From: Sabulibacter ruber | GTDB taxonomy: Bacteria; Bacteroidota; Bacteroidia; Cytophagales; Hymenobacteraceae | Direction of reading: 5' to 3' | Length of the DNA: 64,000 nt | NCBI RefSeq assembly: GCF_017355955.1 | Contig: NZ_JAFFID010000001.1 | Location: forward strand, 2,046,001 to 2,110,000 | Shown: piece after piece, positions 9,535 to 18,940 of the stretch | How positions within the stretch are numbered: position 1 is the stretch's first letter | Layout: the number at the start of each line of letters is the position of its first letter | Made by a program: the position numbers and the translations under genes | Notes under the pieces: generated by a model | Told to the model about the DNA's origin: nothing | Seen by the model: only the letters and a program-made list of their open reading frames with translations | Database searches by the model: none

Positions 9535-10476
9535 TTATTTCTTTAATTGGTGTTTCACTATTCTCAAGATATCTGTTACTATTCTTTCTATTAAAAAATT
9601 CAACATGTCGGAACATTTATCCTTTATAGTGGGATTCTTCCTAATCAATAAATAACTTTTTTTCCTATATTGATACCAACTGTTTACAAACTCATCCCAA
9701 TCAGCGTGTTTATCCTTCAAGCGCAGCAATGACGCATTCTGCCTTTGTGCCTTTATTTGTAAATGCTCTTTACTCTTGACATAATCATGGTTTATAATTG
9801 CTTTAGGATAATAAATTTGTTTCCGAAAATCTGGATACTTTTTAAACAACCTTAATGCAAATTCAGGTCCACCATGGCCAAACTTAATCTCATCATCCCA
9901 ACCTCCAATCTCAAAAAAACAACTAGCCAACACTGACGCATTCCCTTCCAAATTAAAAAGCGCTGGAAAAGGATCTTCGCCTAAATAATAATGAGAAGCT
10001 AACTTATTGTATACACTATTAGATAAAGGTTTATAAACTCCTCTCAAACATAAAATATCAAACTTCTCGAAGGCTTCCAAATGACTTTTTATAAATGTTA
10101 TATTTGGAATACCATCATCTTCTAAAAACAGAAGCAAAGGTGATTCTGCAAAAACTGAGCCTATATTCCTTGCTTTATAGGCACCCGTATTTTTATTAAG
10201 TTTTATATATTTATCCACATAGGGCAATATAGCTTCAAACTCTTGATCACTACCTCCATTATTTACAAAGATCAATTCAAATTGCTCTTTTCTTTGTTTT
10301 TCAAGAGTCTCAAAGTTTAACTTGGTTTCTTTTACTAGCCTCCAGGAAATTACTATTACTGATATCTTCGCTTCCGACCTCCTCCTTATCAATTCATACC
10401 TTTCTATTACATCCTGATACGAATTGCACTTGCCTTCCCAACCTTTATTTTTTAGAGTTTGATATAATTCCTGCAT
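9535..10476 (-). CDS. glycosyltransferase family 2 (GT-A)
   Basis: A 313-residue protein with a GT-A domain after about 38 leading residues: ISVIVISWRLVKETKLNFET, then LIFVNNGGSDQEF and LLFLEDDGIP with the metal-binding acidic pair. FFEIGGWDDEIKFGHGGPEF resembles the acceptor/catalytic loop of GT2 and galactosyltransferase-like enzymes. The ATG at 10476 is preferred over a TTG at 10488. It lies in the leftward operon 58 bp after the upstream GT4. Specificity unknown. Confidence 0.82.
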   Translation of the reverse strand: MQELYQTLKNKGWEGKCNSYQDVIERYELIRRRSEAKISVIVISWRLVKETKLNFETLEKQRKEQFELIFVNNGGSDQEFEAILPYVDKYIKLNKNTGAYKARNIGSVFAESPLLLFLEDDGIPNITFIKSHLEAFEKFDILCLRGVYKPLSNSVYNKLASHYYLGEDPFPALFNLEGNASVLASCFFEIGGWDDEIKFGHGGPEFALRLFKKYPDFRKQIYYPKAIINHDYVKSKEHLQIKAQRQNASLLRLKDKHADWDEFVNSWYQYRKKSYLLIRKNPTIKDKCSDMLNFLIERIVTDILRIVKHQLKK

Positions 10477-10534
10477 TTTGGATAACAATAATATTCATTG
10501 AATTTACTTTACCTCTAAGTCTTAAAATTATTCT

Positions 10535-11680
10535 TCAATTTTGAGCACTTAATGCTACACTTTCAAGGATCGAACTTAGGCTTGAAATGCTTTTTTCAAT
10601 TGAAAAATTTTTCATTGCATGCACCTTAGCATTTTCGCCCATTGTTATGGCTAATCTTCTATCTTCTAATAAAAGATTTAAATATTCCGCCATCTTATCA
10701 ACTTCTCCTTCTTCAACAAGGAATCCTGTTTGATTATGTATTACAACATCTTTAATTCCCGCATGAAGAGTACTTATAATTGGCAATCCAGATGCCTGCG
10801 CTTCTAAAATTGTATTTGGAGTTCCTTCTGAATCACCATTCTCAGGCACTAATGAATGCTGAACGAATGCAATCGATTCCCTCATCAACTCTCCTACTTT
10901 TTCATGAGCAAGAGCATCTAAAAATTTTACGTTTTTATCTATTTTCAACGATTTAGCCAATTGTTTACAAATGCTAAGCAATTCTCCACTTCCAATCATC
11001 AATAAGGTTGAATTAGGATGGTTTACTATGCATTTTGAAAATGCCAATAAAGTTAAATACGGAGCCTTTTTTTCAACAAATCTACCTACGGAAATTAACT
11101 GCTTATTTTCTTTCTCTATGTTTTCACCCGAAAATTTATTTAGGTCAACCCCATACACATTATAGTAAAGTTTTTCTTGAGGCGCACCTAACCTTATCAA
11201 TTGGCTTTGCATGTCTTTAGAAACAACTATTATTGCAGATGCATAATCAAACATTCTCTTATAGTTGTCTCTAAACTTTTCTAATACATTGTTCTTATAT
11301 GCATCATAACCATGAAAATGCACAACTAAAGGAATGTTATTACTCTTACAGGCCTTCATAACTCTTACACCGGTCATGCCATATTCAGCCAGCAACACAT
11401 CTATTTTATTTGTTTTAAAAAATTTATTTATTTTTAATATTTTGATTTTATTATCAATTAAGATATAAATTCTTTTCAATATACTTAAGACAAGGGTTAA
11501 TCCTTTGTTATTTGCCCATAGGCTTTTAAATGAATGTATATTCTCCTGCTCTTCGTCAGGAAATAAGTTCACGGGTAATACTTTAGCACCTAGCCGCTCA
11601 ATATGAGCCTTAATAAATGTTTCAGAATAAGCCAAGTTCCCTTTATTTATTACTACACAAACCTTTGCTATTTTATTCAT
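10535..11680 (-). CDS. glycosyltransferase family 4
   Basis: A 381-residue GT4 enzyme. It shows VVHFHGYDAYK near the middle, ISVGRFVEKKAPYLTLLAFS at the domain junction, and EGTPNTILEAQASGLPIIST with the E-x7-E motif near the C-terminus. The start codon overlaps the wzx stop as TAATG, so translation of the two is coupled. It probably acts on the lipid-linked repeat unit before flipping by Wzx. Confidence 0.88.
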   Translation of the reverse strand: MNKIAKVCVVINKGNLAYSETFIKAHIERLGAKVLPVNLFPDEEQENIHSFKSLWANNKGLTLVLSILKRIYILIDNKIKILKINKFFKTNKIDVLLAEYGMTGVRVMKACKSNNIPLVVHFHGYDAYKNNVLEKFRDNYKRMFDYASAIIVVSKDMQSQLIRLGAPQEKLYYNVYGVDLNKFSGENIEKENKQLISVGRFVEKKAPYLTLLAFSKCIVNHPNSTLLMIGSGELLSICKQLAKSLKIDKNVKFLDALAHEKVGELMRESIAFVQHSLVPENGDSEGTPNTILEAQASGLPIISTLHAGIKDVVIHNQTGFLVEEGEVDKMAEYLNLLLEDRRLAITMGENAKVHAMKNFSIEKSISSLSSILESVALSAQN

Positions 11681-13119
11681 TACCTATTTCTTTTCATACT
11701 CAAAACACCATCACCTTTTACTATAGTTATAACCAACTTTTCAATCTCTCCGAATTGGTTAATAATTATATAAACCCCATACAAAACAACTGGGATGTAT
11801 AGATAACTAGACTCGTCAATCATCATCAAAAGCAGCATAAATAATGAAAGCAACACCTTTGGCAACCAAAATTTTAACACAAATTTATATTCAAATCCAA
11901 AAGTCTTTATAAATCCGTAATATACATTTATAGGTATATTAACTATTAAATAACTTAAGGCATAAATTTTCACCATCCATAAAACTGAAAATATAGATCC
12001 AATGGCAATAAAAATCACTAACAAAATGGCATTGACTGCTCCTACATAAAAATTTGTTTTTTCTTTTTCTAGCAAATAGTAAATATTTCCTATAGTAGTC
12101 ATCAATCCTTGTGTTAAAATTAATAGTCCAAAATACGGAAGGTATTCAGAAACTTTCAGCCAATTATCTCCCCATAGAATATAAACTAGTTGTCCCGGGA
12201 ACAAAATTAATATTACTGCTATGGGATAATCTATTATACTAATTATTCCTAGTATGTAAGAATATTCCTTCATCATGGCAGTTTTATCCTTCTTTAAATC
12301 TCTTAAACTCGGAATTAAAACGGAGCCTATTATACCTGATATCATGTTAAGTGGCAGGGTTAACAAAGTATAAGCTCTGTTATAAACCCCTAATTCGGAT
12401 GGCCCATATAGACGTCCAACCAATAAGTTATCCATATTTCTTGCCCAATAATTTATCAAATTAAATCCTAAAACATTTTTAATTAGAGTTTTATTCTTCC
12501 TAAATGCAATTATTGTATAATTCCATGGATATATTTTATATCCTAATTTTACCTTATTTTCTAACAAGACAAAATTTATAGCACCTACAACTATTTGGGG
12601 AATAATTAATGCCCAGTATCTAAATTGAAAATAAGCCAATATAAAAGTTAACACAACACTTATCAATGTTGACACCAAAGCTCTTTTACCTATAAAAGAA
12701 TATTCCATCTGTTTCCCCAAAATTGCGTTTGGAACAATCATTATAGGATTAAATATAAAAACAGCAGAATATACAATAACAGGAAAGACCAATGCATGAT
12801 TATTATAAAACCATGCTATTGGATACGATAAAAGAACCATCAGAAGAAAAATTCCCAGGCCCAACACTAAGGTTAAGTTTCTTACTGCTTTATAATAGGT
12901 TTTATTATAGTTGCTTCTTAAAATTGATGTTCCTAAACCAGCATTTGCCAACACATTTACAAACCCTGTAAATACCGTAATTAAAGCAAAAAAGCCGTAA
13001 TCTTTGGGAGCTAAAAACCTTGATGTTATTATTGATGACCCAAAACCAATTAATTGGGTTAAATAAGAATAACTACCTACTGTTAATACATTCTTAAAAA
13101 AACCTCTTCTAAAACTCAA
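11680..13119 (-). CDS. wzx: polysaccharide flippase (Wzx-type, MATE/PST family)
   Basis: A 479-residue protein with about twelve to fourteen membrane segments. It starts with the family pattern VLTVGSYSYLTQLIGFGSSI and SRFLAPKDYGFFAL, and carries GRLYGPSELGVYNRAYTL in the central loop, typical of the polysaccharide transport family. It should flip lipid-linked repeat units across the inner membrane. The only reasonable start is TTG at 13119, because the next in-frame ATG would remove the first membrane segments. The stop overlaps the next gene. Only one flippase is seen in the locus, which supports a Wzx/Wzy pathway. Confidence 0.9.
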   Translation of the reverse strand: MSFRRGFFKNVLTVGSYSYLTQLIGFGSSIITSRFLAPKDYGFFALITVFTGFVNVLANAGLGTSILRSNYNKTYYKAVRNLTLVLGLGIFLLMVLLSYPIAWFYNNHALVFPVIVYSAVFIFNPIMIVPNAILGKQMEYSFIGKRALVSTLISVVLTFILAYFQFRYWALIIPQIVVGAINFVLLENKVKLGYKIYPWNYTIIAFRKNKTLIKNVLGFNLINYWARNMDNLLVGRLYGPSELGVYNRAYTLLTLPLNMISGIIGSVLIPSLRDLKKDKTAMMKEYSYILGIISIIDYPIAVILILFPGQLVYILWGDNWLKVSEYLPYFGLLILTQGLMTTIGNIYYLLEKEKTNFYVGAVNAILLVIFIAIGSIFSVLWMVKIYALSYLIVNIPINVYYGFIKTFGFEYKFVLKFWLPKVLLSLFMLLLMMIDESSYLYIPVVLYGVYIIINQFGEIEKLVITIVKGDGVLSMKRNR

Positions 13120-13220
13120 TTTTTTTTATTTATTGTCTCAAAAAAAATTTACGCTTTAAAATGAATTTCTGATTATTCTCTTCTAAAGCTTTATCTTTTC
13201 ATTAAACTATTAGGTTTATG

Positions 13221-13250
13221 GGGCTATTTTCTGAAAAATGCCCTCAAAAC
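13221..13250. repeat. dispersed palindromic element, copy at uxs copy 1 stop
   Basis: GGGCTATTTTCTG then AAAAATGCCCTCAAAAC. The uxs stop codon lies inside the element, which also marks the border between the high-GC uxs gene and the AT-rich island. Confidence 0.65.
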
Positions 13251-14221
13251 GCCCGATGCTCGACCTCGGCGACCTCCACGTTCTCCCGGAAGTACTCCAG
13301 GGTCCTTTTGAGGCCCTCCTGTCGGGAGACCTTGGGTTCCCAACCCAGGATGGCCTTGGCCTTGGAGATGTCGGGCCGCCTTCTCTGCGGGTCGTTCTCG
13401 GGCAGGGGCTGGTAGCCCAGTTTGAGCTCCACCCCGGTCAATTTGCAGATCTCCTCGGCGAACTCCTTTATCGTCACCTCGGAGGGGTTGCCGATGTTCA
13501 CCGGCAGGGCGTAGTCGCTCAGCAGCAGCCGGTAGATGCCCTCGATGAGGTCATCCACGTAGCAGAAGGAGCGCGTCTGGGAGCCGTCCCCGAAGATAGA
13601 CAATTCCTCCCCCCTCAGCGCCTGGCCCATGAAGGCGGGCAGCACGCGGCCGTCGTTGAGGCGCATGCGGGGGCCGTAGGTGTTGAAGATCCGCACGATG
13701 CGGGTCTCCAGGCCGTGGTGATGGTGGTAGGCCATGGTGATGGCCTCCTGGAAGCGCTTGGCCTCGTCGTAGCAGCCCCGGGGGCCCACCGGGTTCACGT
13801 TCCCCCAGTACTCCTCGGTCTGCGGGTGCACCTCCGGGTCGCCGTACACCTCCGAGGTGGAGGCGATCAGGATCCTAGCGCCCTTAGCCTTGGCCAGCCC
13901 CAGCAGGTTGTGCGTGCCCAGGGACCCGACCTTGAGGGTCTGGATCGGGATCTTGAGGTAGTCGATGGGCGAGGCCGGCGAGGCGAAGTGCAGGATGTAG
14001 TCCAGCCCCCCCGGCACGTGCACGTACTTGGACACGTCGTGGTGGTAGAACTCGAACTGCCCCAGCTTGAACAGGTGCTCGATGTTCCTCAAATCACCCG
14101 TGATCAGGTTGTCCATCCCGATCACGTGGTAGCCCTCCTTGATGAAGCGGTCGCACAGGTGCGAGCCCAGAAACCCCGCGGCGCCGGTTATCAATACGCG
14201 CTTTCTATCCGTTTTTGCCAT
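13244..14221 (-). CDS. uxs: UDP-glucuronate decarboxylase (UDP-xylose synthase), copy 1
   Basis: A 325-residue short-chain dehydrogenase/reductase. NAD site GAAGFLGSH at residues 13-21, catalytic Tyr151 and Lys155 in GCYDEAKR, and [13 protein letters not shown]. The family turns UDP-glucuronate into UDP-xylose, the next step after the adjacent Ugd. It starts one base after the ugd stop. GC is very high compared with the ugd gene just upstream. Bases 13254-14170 are identical to the second copy at 17937-18853; only codons 7-17 (synonymous) and the last few codons differ. The stop codon lies inside a palindromic intergenic repeat. Confidence 0.92.
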   Translation of the reverse strand: MAKTDRKRVLITGAAGFLGSHLCDRFIKEGYHVIGMDNLITGDLRNIEHLFKLGQFEFYHHDVSKYVHVPGGLDYILHFASPASPIDYLKIPIQTLKVGSLGTHNLLGLAKAKGARILIASTSEVYGDPEVHPQTEEYWGNVNPVGPRGCYDEAKRFQEAITMAYHHHHGLETRIVRIFNTYGPRMRLNDGRVLPAFMGQALRGEELSIFGDGSQTRSFCYVDDLIEGIYRLLLSDYALPVNIGNPSEVTIKEFAEEICKLTGVELKLGYQPLPENDPQRRRPDISKAKAILGWEPKVSRQEGLKRTLEYFRENVEVAEVEHRAF

Positions 14222-14222
14222 T

Positions 14223-15575
14223 CTAATTTGTTATTTCAATTACTGGTTGCACTTCCTTCACACCAATGCCATAGTAAGCAAAACCTTGCTCTTGCAGTTC
14301 TTTGGCCTCGTAGATATTACGCCCATCAATAATTACCCTATTTTTAAGAAGTTTACCAATTACTTGGAAGTTAGGTGAGCGGAATTCAGGCCACTCAGTT
14401 ACGATCAGCAAAGCATCAGCATCAATCAAAGCGTCGTACTCGTCTTTAGCGTATTCCACTTTGTCGTTCTTGCCAATCATGTGTTTCGCCTCTTTTATAG
14501 CAACCGGGTCATATGCCTTCACACTGGCACCTTCTGCTAAGAGTTTCTCGATGATGACCAATGAAGGAGCCTCACGCATATCATCCGTCTTAGGTTTAAA
14601 GGAAAGGCCCCAAAGAGCGAAAGTTTTCCCGGCAAGATCCCCACCAAAGTGCTTCATCACTTTGTTAAAGAGAACCTCTTTCTGGTTTTCATTCACAGAT
14701 TCTACTGCTTGTAGAATTTGCATTTGGTATCCATTCTCCGCAGCAGTTTTGATTAGGGCTTTCACATCTTTAGGAAAGCAAGAGCCTCCATAACCTATGC
14801 CTGGGTAGATGAACTTGTTGCCGATGCGGGAATCAGAGCCGATGCCCCGGCGAACCATGTTTACATCTGCGCCCATGATTTCACACAGGTTAGCGATGTC
14901 GTTCATGAAGCTGATCTTGGTGGCTAGCATGGAGTTAGCCGCGTACTTGGTCATCTCCGCCGAAGGCACATCCATGAAAATAATAGGGTGGCCGTTCAAC
15001 AAGAAAGGCTTGTAGAGCCTGCGCATCACTTCCTCAGCCTGTTCGCTCTCAACACCAATAACAATTCTATCAGGCTTTAGGAAATCATCAATAGCTGCTC
15101 CTTCTTTCAGGAACTCAGGGTTGGAGGCCACGTCAAAAGAAAGGTCAGAGGCTCTCTTCTCTAATTCTTCGGCCACGGCCTGTTTTACTTTATTAGCTGT
15201 TCCTACCGGTACGGTGCTTTTGGTAACCACCACTAGGTAATCATTCATGTGTTGGCCAATCTCCCGGGCTACGCCCAACACATATTTTAGATCCGCAGAG
15301 CCATCTTCACCTGGAGGAGTACCCACAGCGATGAAAGCTGCATCACACCCTTGAATAGCAGTAGCCAAATCAGTGGAAAAATGTAGCCTGTCCTTCGCTA
15401 CATTTCGCATTACCATTTCTTCGAGACCTGGCTCGTAGATAGGCAAGATGCCCTGCTTAAGATCTTCAATCTTTTTTACATTGACGTCAATACAAGTTAC
15501 ATCAATACCTACTTCTGCGAAGCAAGTACCTGTCACCAGGCCCACGTAGCCTGTTCCTACTACTGCAATTTTCAT
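14223..15575 (-). CDS. ugd: UDP-glucose 6-dehydrogenase, copy 1
   Basis: A 450-residue enzyme that oxidises UDP-glucose to UDP-glucuronate with two NAD+. The Rossmann motif GTGYVG lies at residues 7-12, the catalytic Cys266 in [10 protein letters not shown], and the C-terminal UDP-binding domain has [17 protein letters not shown]. Codon use is like the genome average. It differs by about 40 residues, without gaps, from the high-GC copy at 18941-20293. Placed between asnB and uxs, it supplies UDP-GlcA for UDP-xylose or for direct use in the polymer. Confidence 0.95.
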   Translation of the reverse strand: MKIAVVGTGYVGLVTGTCFAEVGIDVTCIDVNVKKIEDLKQGILPIYEPGLEEMVMRNVAKDRLHFSTDLATAIQGCDAAFIAVGTPPGEDGSADLKYVLGVAREIGQHMNDYLVVVTKSTVPVGTANKVKQAVAEELEKRASDLSFDVASNPEFLKEGAAIDDFLKPDRIVIGVESEQAEEVMRRLYKPFLLNGHPIIFMDVPSAEMTKYAANSMLATKISFMNDIANLCEIMGADVNMVRRGIGSDSRIGNKFIYPGIGYGGSCFPKDVKALIKTAAENGYQMQILQAVESVNENQKEVLFNKVMKHFGGDLAGKTFALWGLSFKPKTDDMREAPSLVIIEKLLAEGASVKAYDPVAIKEAKHMIGKNDKVEYAKDEYDALIDADALLIVTEWPEFRSPNFQVIGKLLKNRVIIDGRNIYEAKELQEQGFAYYGIGVKEVQPVIEITN

Positions 15576-15638
15576 GGGAGAATTCTAAATGTTAAGATTG
15601 TTCTAGTGCGATTCTAGTATTAAAAGATATTTATGCTC

Positions 15639-17546
15639 TTAGGCCATCCACTTTTTCCACCAGTGCTGGAAGACCACCAAGGCCCAAATGCGGGCATGAA
15701 TATCTCCTGGATTCTTGGAGAAAAGCTGGGCTTTCAAACGCTGAATCTCTTTCAGGTTGAAAATTCCCTGGGCCTCGATAAAGGAGTCTGAAAGGAGATC
15801 ATCCATAATCATGGGCCGAAGCTCGTTTTGGAACCATTTCAGCAAAGGAACCTCAAAACCATGCTTTGGCCGCTTGTATAATTCCGCTGGGAGCATTTCC
15901 CGGAAGGCATCCTGCACGATCTTCTTCTTCATATTACCATCAATTTTGGACGACTGCGGCAAGGAGAAGGCGAAGTTCACCACCTTATAATCTAGGAATG
16001 GGGTACGCACTTCCAGGCTATTGGCCATGGACATCAGATCCACTTTGGTGAGCATGTCATTTGGCAACACCAACTGCATGTCTGTATACAGCACCTCGTT
16101 TATGTCCCCTTTTTGGGAAAGGTGGCTTAAAATCTTCTGACGGCGTTTTTTGTAGATGTTTTTGGAAAGTATACGTCTTGCTTTACCGCTGAGCAAAGAC
16201 TTGGCGTCTTCTTCGGTGGCAAAGGAGGCCCAGCGCCAGTAACGGTCTTTGGCTGAAAGGTTCATTCCCTCGCCAAACCGTTGGAACTGCCGGATTCGGT
16301 TCCCTAAAGCAGAGTTACGCGACTTTGGCATCATTTCCCAAACGGGCAGCAAGGCTGCTACTGTTTCGGCCACAAAGCCTCCCTGGCGTACCTTATACTC
16401 GGCCATGTGCTTGTTGTAGCCGGCAAAAAGCTCATCGGCCCCGTCGCCGGACAGGGCTACCGTTACTTTTTGACGGGTATAATGGCTGAGGATGTTTACC
16501 GCCAAGGCAGAAGAATCGGCGAAAGGCTCATCTATATAGTCAAGCGCCCGGAACAGGTGCTCGTACAAATCATTATTAGTAAGCGAGAAAACGGTATGGT
16601 TGGTCTTGTAACGGTCGGCTACCAGTTTTGCATACCGAGTTTCGTCAAAGAAAGGCTCGTCTTTATAGCCAATAGAGAAAGTATTGAGGTGATCTGTATG
16701 GCGGGAAGCCAAGGCCACAATCACGGAAGAGTCGATTCCCCCGCTTAGGAAAGCCCCCAAAGGAACATCGGCGATCATGCGGCGCTGCACGGCACCATCC
16801 ATAAGGTCAACCAACTTTTTCTGTTGTGCCTCATACGAGAGGTCGTTTTTCTTAACTTTTTTCTCGTCGTATGGGATTTTGTACCAGCGGTTATTCTCAA
16901 CCTTGCCATTCTTGGAAATCATCAGGTAATGGCCAGGCATGAGTTTCTTAACTCCCTTGAAAATAGAGGCCGGGGCTGGAATGTAGTTTAACTGAAGGTA
17001 TTCATACAGAGAAACATAGTCTAGCTTACGGGGAATATCGAAAGCCAGCAAGGACTTCATCTCAGAAGCAAACACCAGTTTGTCTTCGTCCTGGTACATC
17101 AGGAGCGGTTTTACTCCGTAGCGGTCACGGGCCACGAACAATGATTCTTTCTCCTTGTCATAGATGGCGAAGGCAAAGAAGCCGTTCAGCTTTTTCAGGA
17201 AAGAGGGGCCTTCCTCAATGTAGTATTTAAGGAGAACCTCAGTATCAGACTGCGAGAAGAAGGTATAGCCTTTGTCCAGAAGCTGTTTTTTCAACTCTTG
17301 ATAATTGAAAATCTCACCATTGAACACGATGGTATAGCGTTCATTCTCGGTGTGCATAGGCTGACACGCCACATCGCTTACGTCAATGATGGATAAGCGC
17401 CGATGCCCTAACCCTACCACGCCATGAGTAAAATGCCCCCCGGAGTCGGGTCCTCGTAGCTGAAGCGCGTCAGTTGAGTCTGATAAACGTTGAATGGCCG
17501 ATTGGCCTTCCTGAGTAAAAGCGTAGATTCCTGATATACCGCACAT
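15639..17546 (-). CDS. asnB: glutamine-dependent asparagine synthase (AsnB family)
   Basis: A 635-residue two-domain amidotransferase. I start at the ATG giving MCGISGIY, because Cys2 must be N-terminal for glutaminase activity; the frame is open seven codons further upstream. N-terminal domain: RGPDSGG and FNGEIFNYQEL. C-terminal ATP-pyrophosphatase: SGGIDSS at 268-274. It makes asparagine from aspartate, but in polysaccharide loci such enzymes often amidate uronic acids, and the next genes make UDP-glucuronate. Whether it serves metabolism or polymer amidation is not decidable here. A TACCTTTG promoter box lies only about 8 bp upstream of this ATG. Confidence 0.9.
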   Translation of the reverse strand: MCGISGIYAFTQEGQSAIQRLSDSTDALQLRGPDSGGHFTHGVVGLGHRRLSIIDVSDVACQPMHTENERYTIVFNGEIFNYQELKKQLLDKGYTFFSQSDTEVLLKYYIEEGPSFLKKLNGFFAFAIYDKEKESLFVARDRYGVKPLLMYQDEDKLVFASEMKSLLAFDIPRKLDYVSLYEYLQLNYIPAPASIFKGVKKLMPGHYLMISKNGKVENNRWYKIPYDEKKVKKNDLSYEAQQKKLVDLMDGAVQRRMIADVPLGAFLSGGIDSSVIVALASRHTDHLNTFSIGYKDEPFFDETRYAKLVADRYKTNHTVFSLTNNDLYEHLFRALDYIDEPFADSSALAVNILSHYTRQKVTVALSGDGADELFAGYNKHMAEYKVRQGGFVAETVAALLPVWEMMPKSRNSALGNRIRQFQRFGEGMNLSAKDRYWRWASFATEEDAKSLLSGKARRILSKNIYKKRRQKILSHLSQKGDINEVLYTDMQLVLPNDMLTKVDLMSMANSLEVRTPFLDYKVVNFAFSLPQSSKIDGNMKKKIVQDAFREMLPAELYKRPKHGFEVPLLKWFQNELRPMIMDDLLSDSFIEAQGIFNLKEIQRLKAQLFSKNPGDIHARIWALVVFQHWWKKWMA

Positions 17547-17553
17547 ATTGCCG

Positions 17554-17561
17554 CAAAGGTA
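17554..17561 (-). promoter_or_regulatory. Bacteroidota -7 box (TACCTTTG) before asnB
   Basis: TACCTTTG reads leftward and matches the TAnnTTTG consensus exactly. The -33 element at the expected distance is poor (TTTC). The box ends about 8 bp before the preferred asnB ATG, which implies a very short or absent leader. Confidence 0.5.
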
Positions 17562-17785
17562 CGACATATCTGCGAAATGGTTTTTACCTAGTTCTTTTTA
17601 ATATGATTAAACTAAATACCAGCAGCCATTAACCAAGCCTACCACTGATATAAAATACTAAAAGTCAGCAACTTGACTACCACATCACTTCAGGTTAAAA
17701 TTATATTATTTAATATCTGTAAAATGACCCACTAACCTTTGACAACTCATCAGATAGCCTGAATAGCTTTCATGGAGTCTGATTT

Positions 17786-17815
17786 AGGCCTATTTTCTTA
17801 GAAAGAGGCCAGAAA
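17786..17815. repeat. dispersed palindromic element
   Basis: AGGCCTATTTTCTTAG then AAAGAGGCCAGAAAT. Arms pair imperfectly around TTTTCTTAGAAA. Located between asnB and uxs copy 2. Confidence 0.7.
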
Positions 17816-17872
17816 TGCTGTAAATACTCAGATTAGCAAGTATTTGGTAATACTGAGGCCACCGGAAACAGA

Positions 17873-17903
17873 AAAGGCTTGCTACAGTTTGCAGCAAGCC
17901 TTT
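17873..17903 (-). terminator. rho-independent terminator after uxs copy 2
   Basis: An 11-bp perfect stem (AAAGGCTTGCT pairing with AGCAAGCCTTT) with a 9-nt loop, about 24 bp after the uxs stop. T-rich tails on both strands allow use in either direction, but only the leftward gene needs it. Confidence 0.85.
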
Positions 17904-17926
17904 TTGATTTGTGTAAATCTTTCTGA

Positions 17927-18904
17927 CTAGAACACGCGATGCTCGACCTCGGCGACCTCCACGTTCTCCCGGAAGTACTCCAGGGTCCTTTTGAGGCCCT
18001 CCTGTCGGGAGACCTTGGGTTCCCAACCCAGGATGGCCTTGGCCTTGGAGATGTCGGGCCGCCTTCTCTGCGGGTCGTTCTCGGGCAGGGGCTGGTAGCC
18101 CAGTTTGAGCTCCACCCCGGTCAATTTGCAGATCTCCTCGGCGAACTCCTTTATCGTCACCTCGGAGGGGTTGCCGATGTTCACCGGCAGGGCGTAGTCG
18201 CTCAGCAGCAGCCGGTAGATGCCCTCGATGAGGTCATCCACGTAGCAGAAGGAGCGCGTCTGGGAGCCGTCCCCGAAGATAGACAATTCCTCCCCCCTCA
18301 GCGCCTGGCCCATGAAGGCGGGCAGCACGCGGCCGTCGTTGAGGCGCATGCGGGGGCCGTAGGTGTTGAAGATCCGCACGATGCGGGTCTCCAGGCCGTG
18401 GTGATGGTGGTAGGCCATGGTGATGGCCTCCTGGAAGCGCTTGGCCTCGTCGTAGCAGCCCCGGGGGCCCACCGGGTTCACGTTCCCCCAGTACTCCTCG
18501 GTCTGCGGGTGCACCTCCGGGTCGCCGTACACCTCCGAGGTGGAGGCGATCAGGATCCTAGCGCCCTTAGCCTTGGCCAGCCCCAGCAGGTTGTGCGTGC
18601 CCAGGGACCCGACCTTGAGGGTCTGGATCGGGATCTTGAGGTAGTCGATGGGCGAGGCCGGCGAGGCGAAGTGCAGGATGTAGTCCAGCCCCCCCGGCAC
18701 GTGCACGTACTTGGACACGTCGTGGTGGTAGAACTCGAACTGCCCCAGCTTGAACAGGTGCTCGATGTTCCTCAAATCACCCGTGATCAGGTTGTCCATC
18801 CCGATCACGTGGTAGCCCTCCTTGATGAAGCGGTCGCACAGGTGCGAGCCCAGGAAACCGGCCGCCCCGGTGATCAACACGCGTTTTCTATCCGTTTTTG
18901 CCAT
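17927..18904 (-). CDS. uxs: UDP-glucuronate decarboxylase (UDP-xylose synthase), copy 2
   Basis: A 325-residue protein differing from copy 1 only at the penultimate residue (RVF instead of RAF). The NAD site, Tyr151 and Lys155 are present, so it should be active in making UDP-xylose. Almost all codons end in G or C, which is unlike the surrounding genes and also creates long, meaningless antisense frames. It follows the high-GC ugd copy by 36 bp and ends in a good terminator, so ugd-uxs forms a two-gene unit. Confidence 0.92.
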   Translation of the reverse strand: MAKTDRKRVLITGAAGFLGSHLCDRFIKEGYHVIGMDNLITGDLRNIEHLFKLGQFEFYHHDVSKYVHVPGGLDYILHFASPASPIDYLKIPIQTLKVGSLGTHNLLGLAKAKGARILIASTSEVYGDPEVHPQTEEYWGNVNPVGPRGCYDEAKRFQEAITMAYHHHHGLETRIVRIFNTYGPRMRLNDGRVLPAFMGQALRGEELSIFGDGSQTRSFCYVDDLIEGIYRLLLSDYALPVNIGNPSEVTIKEFAEEICKLTGVELKLGYQPLPENDPQRRRPDISKAKAILGWEPKVSRQEGLKRTLEYFRENVEVAEVEHRVF

Positions 18905-18940
18905 TGCAATCCAAATGTAGCGTCTGGTGGTAAATCCTTT

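Larger units (their letters stand above)
17547..17926. other. intergenic region between asnB and the second uxs (380 bp)
   Basis: There is no convincing gene here. Seen in it are the asnB promoter-like box near 17554, an AT-rich stretch, one palindromic repeat copy at 17786-17815, and the terminator of the second ugd-uxs pair at 17873-17903. The region therefore separates two leftward transcription units. Confidence 0.7.

Noticed and set aside
13238-14332. A 364-codon rightward frame antisense to uxs copy 1
   Set aside because: It is a mirror of a GC3-rich gene, has a low-complexity Val/His/Leu/Gly composition with no family motif, and appears again antisense to uxs copy 2.
17568-17960. A transposon end or insertion sequence next to the duplicated uxs
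   Set aside because: I found no transposase, terminal inverted repeats or target-site duplication at either uxs copy; recombination explains the identity better.
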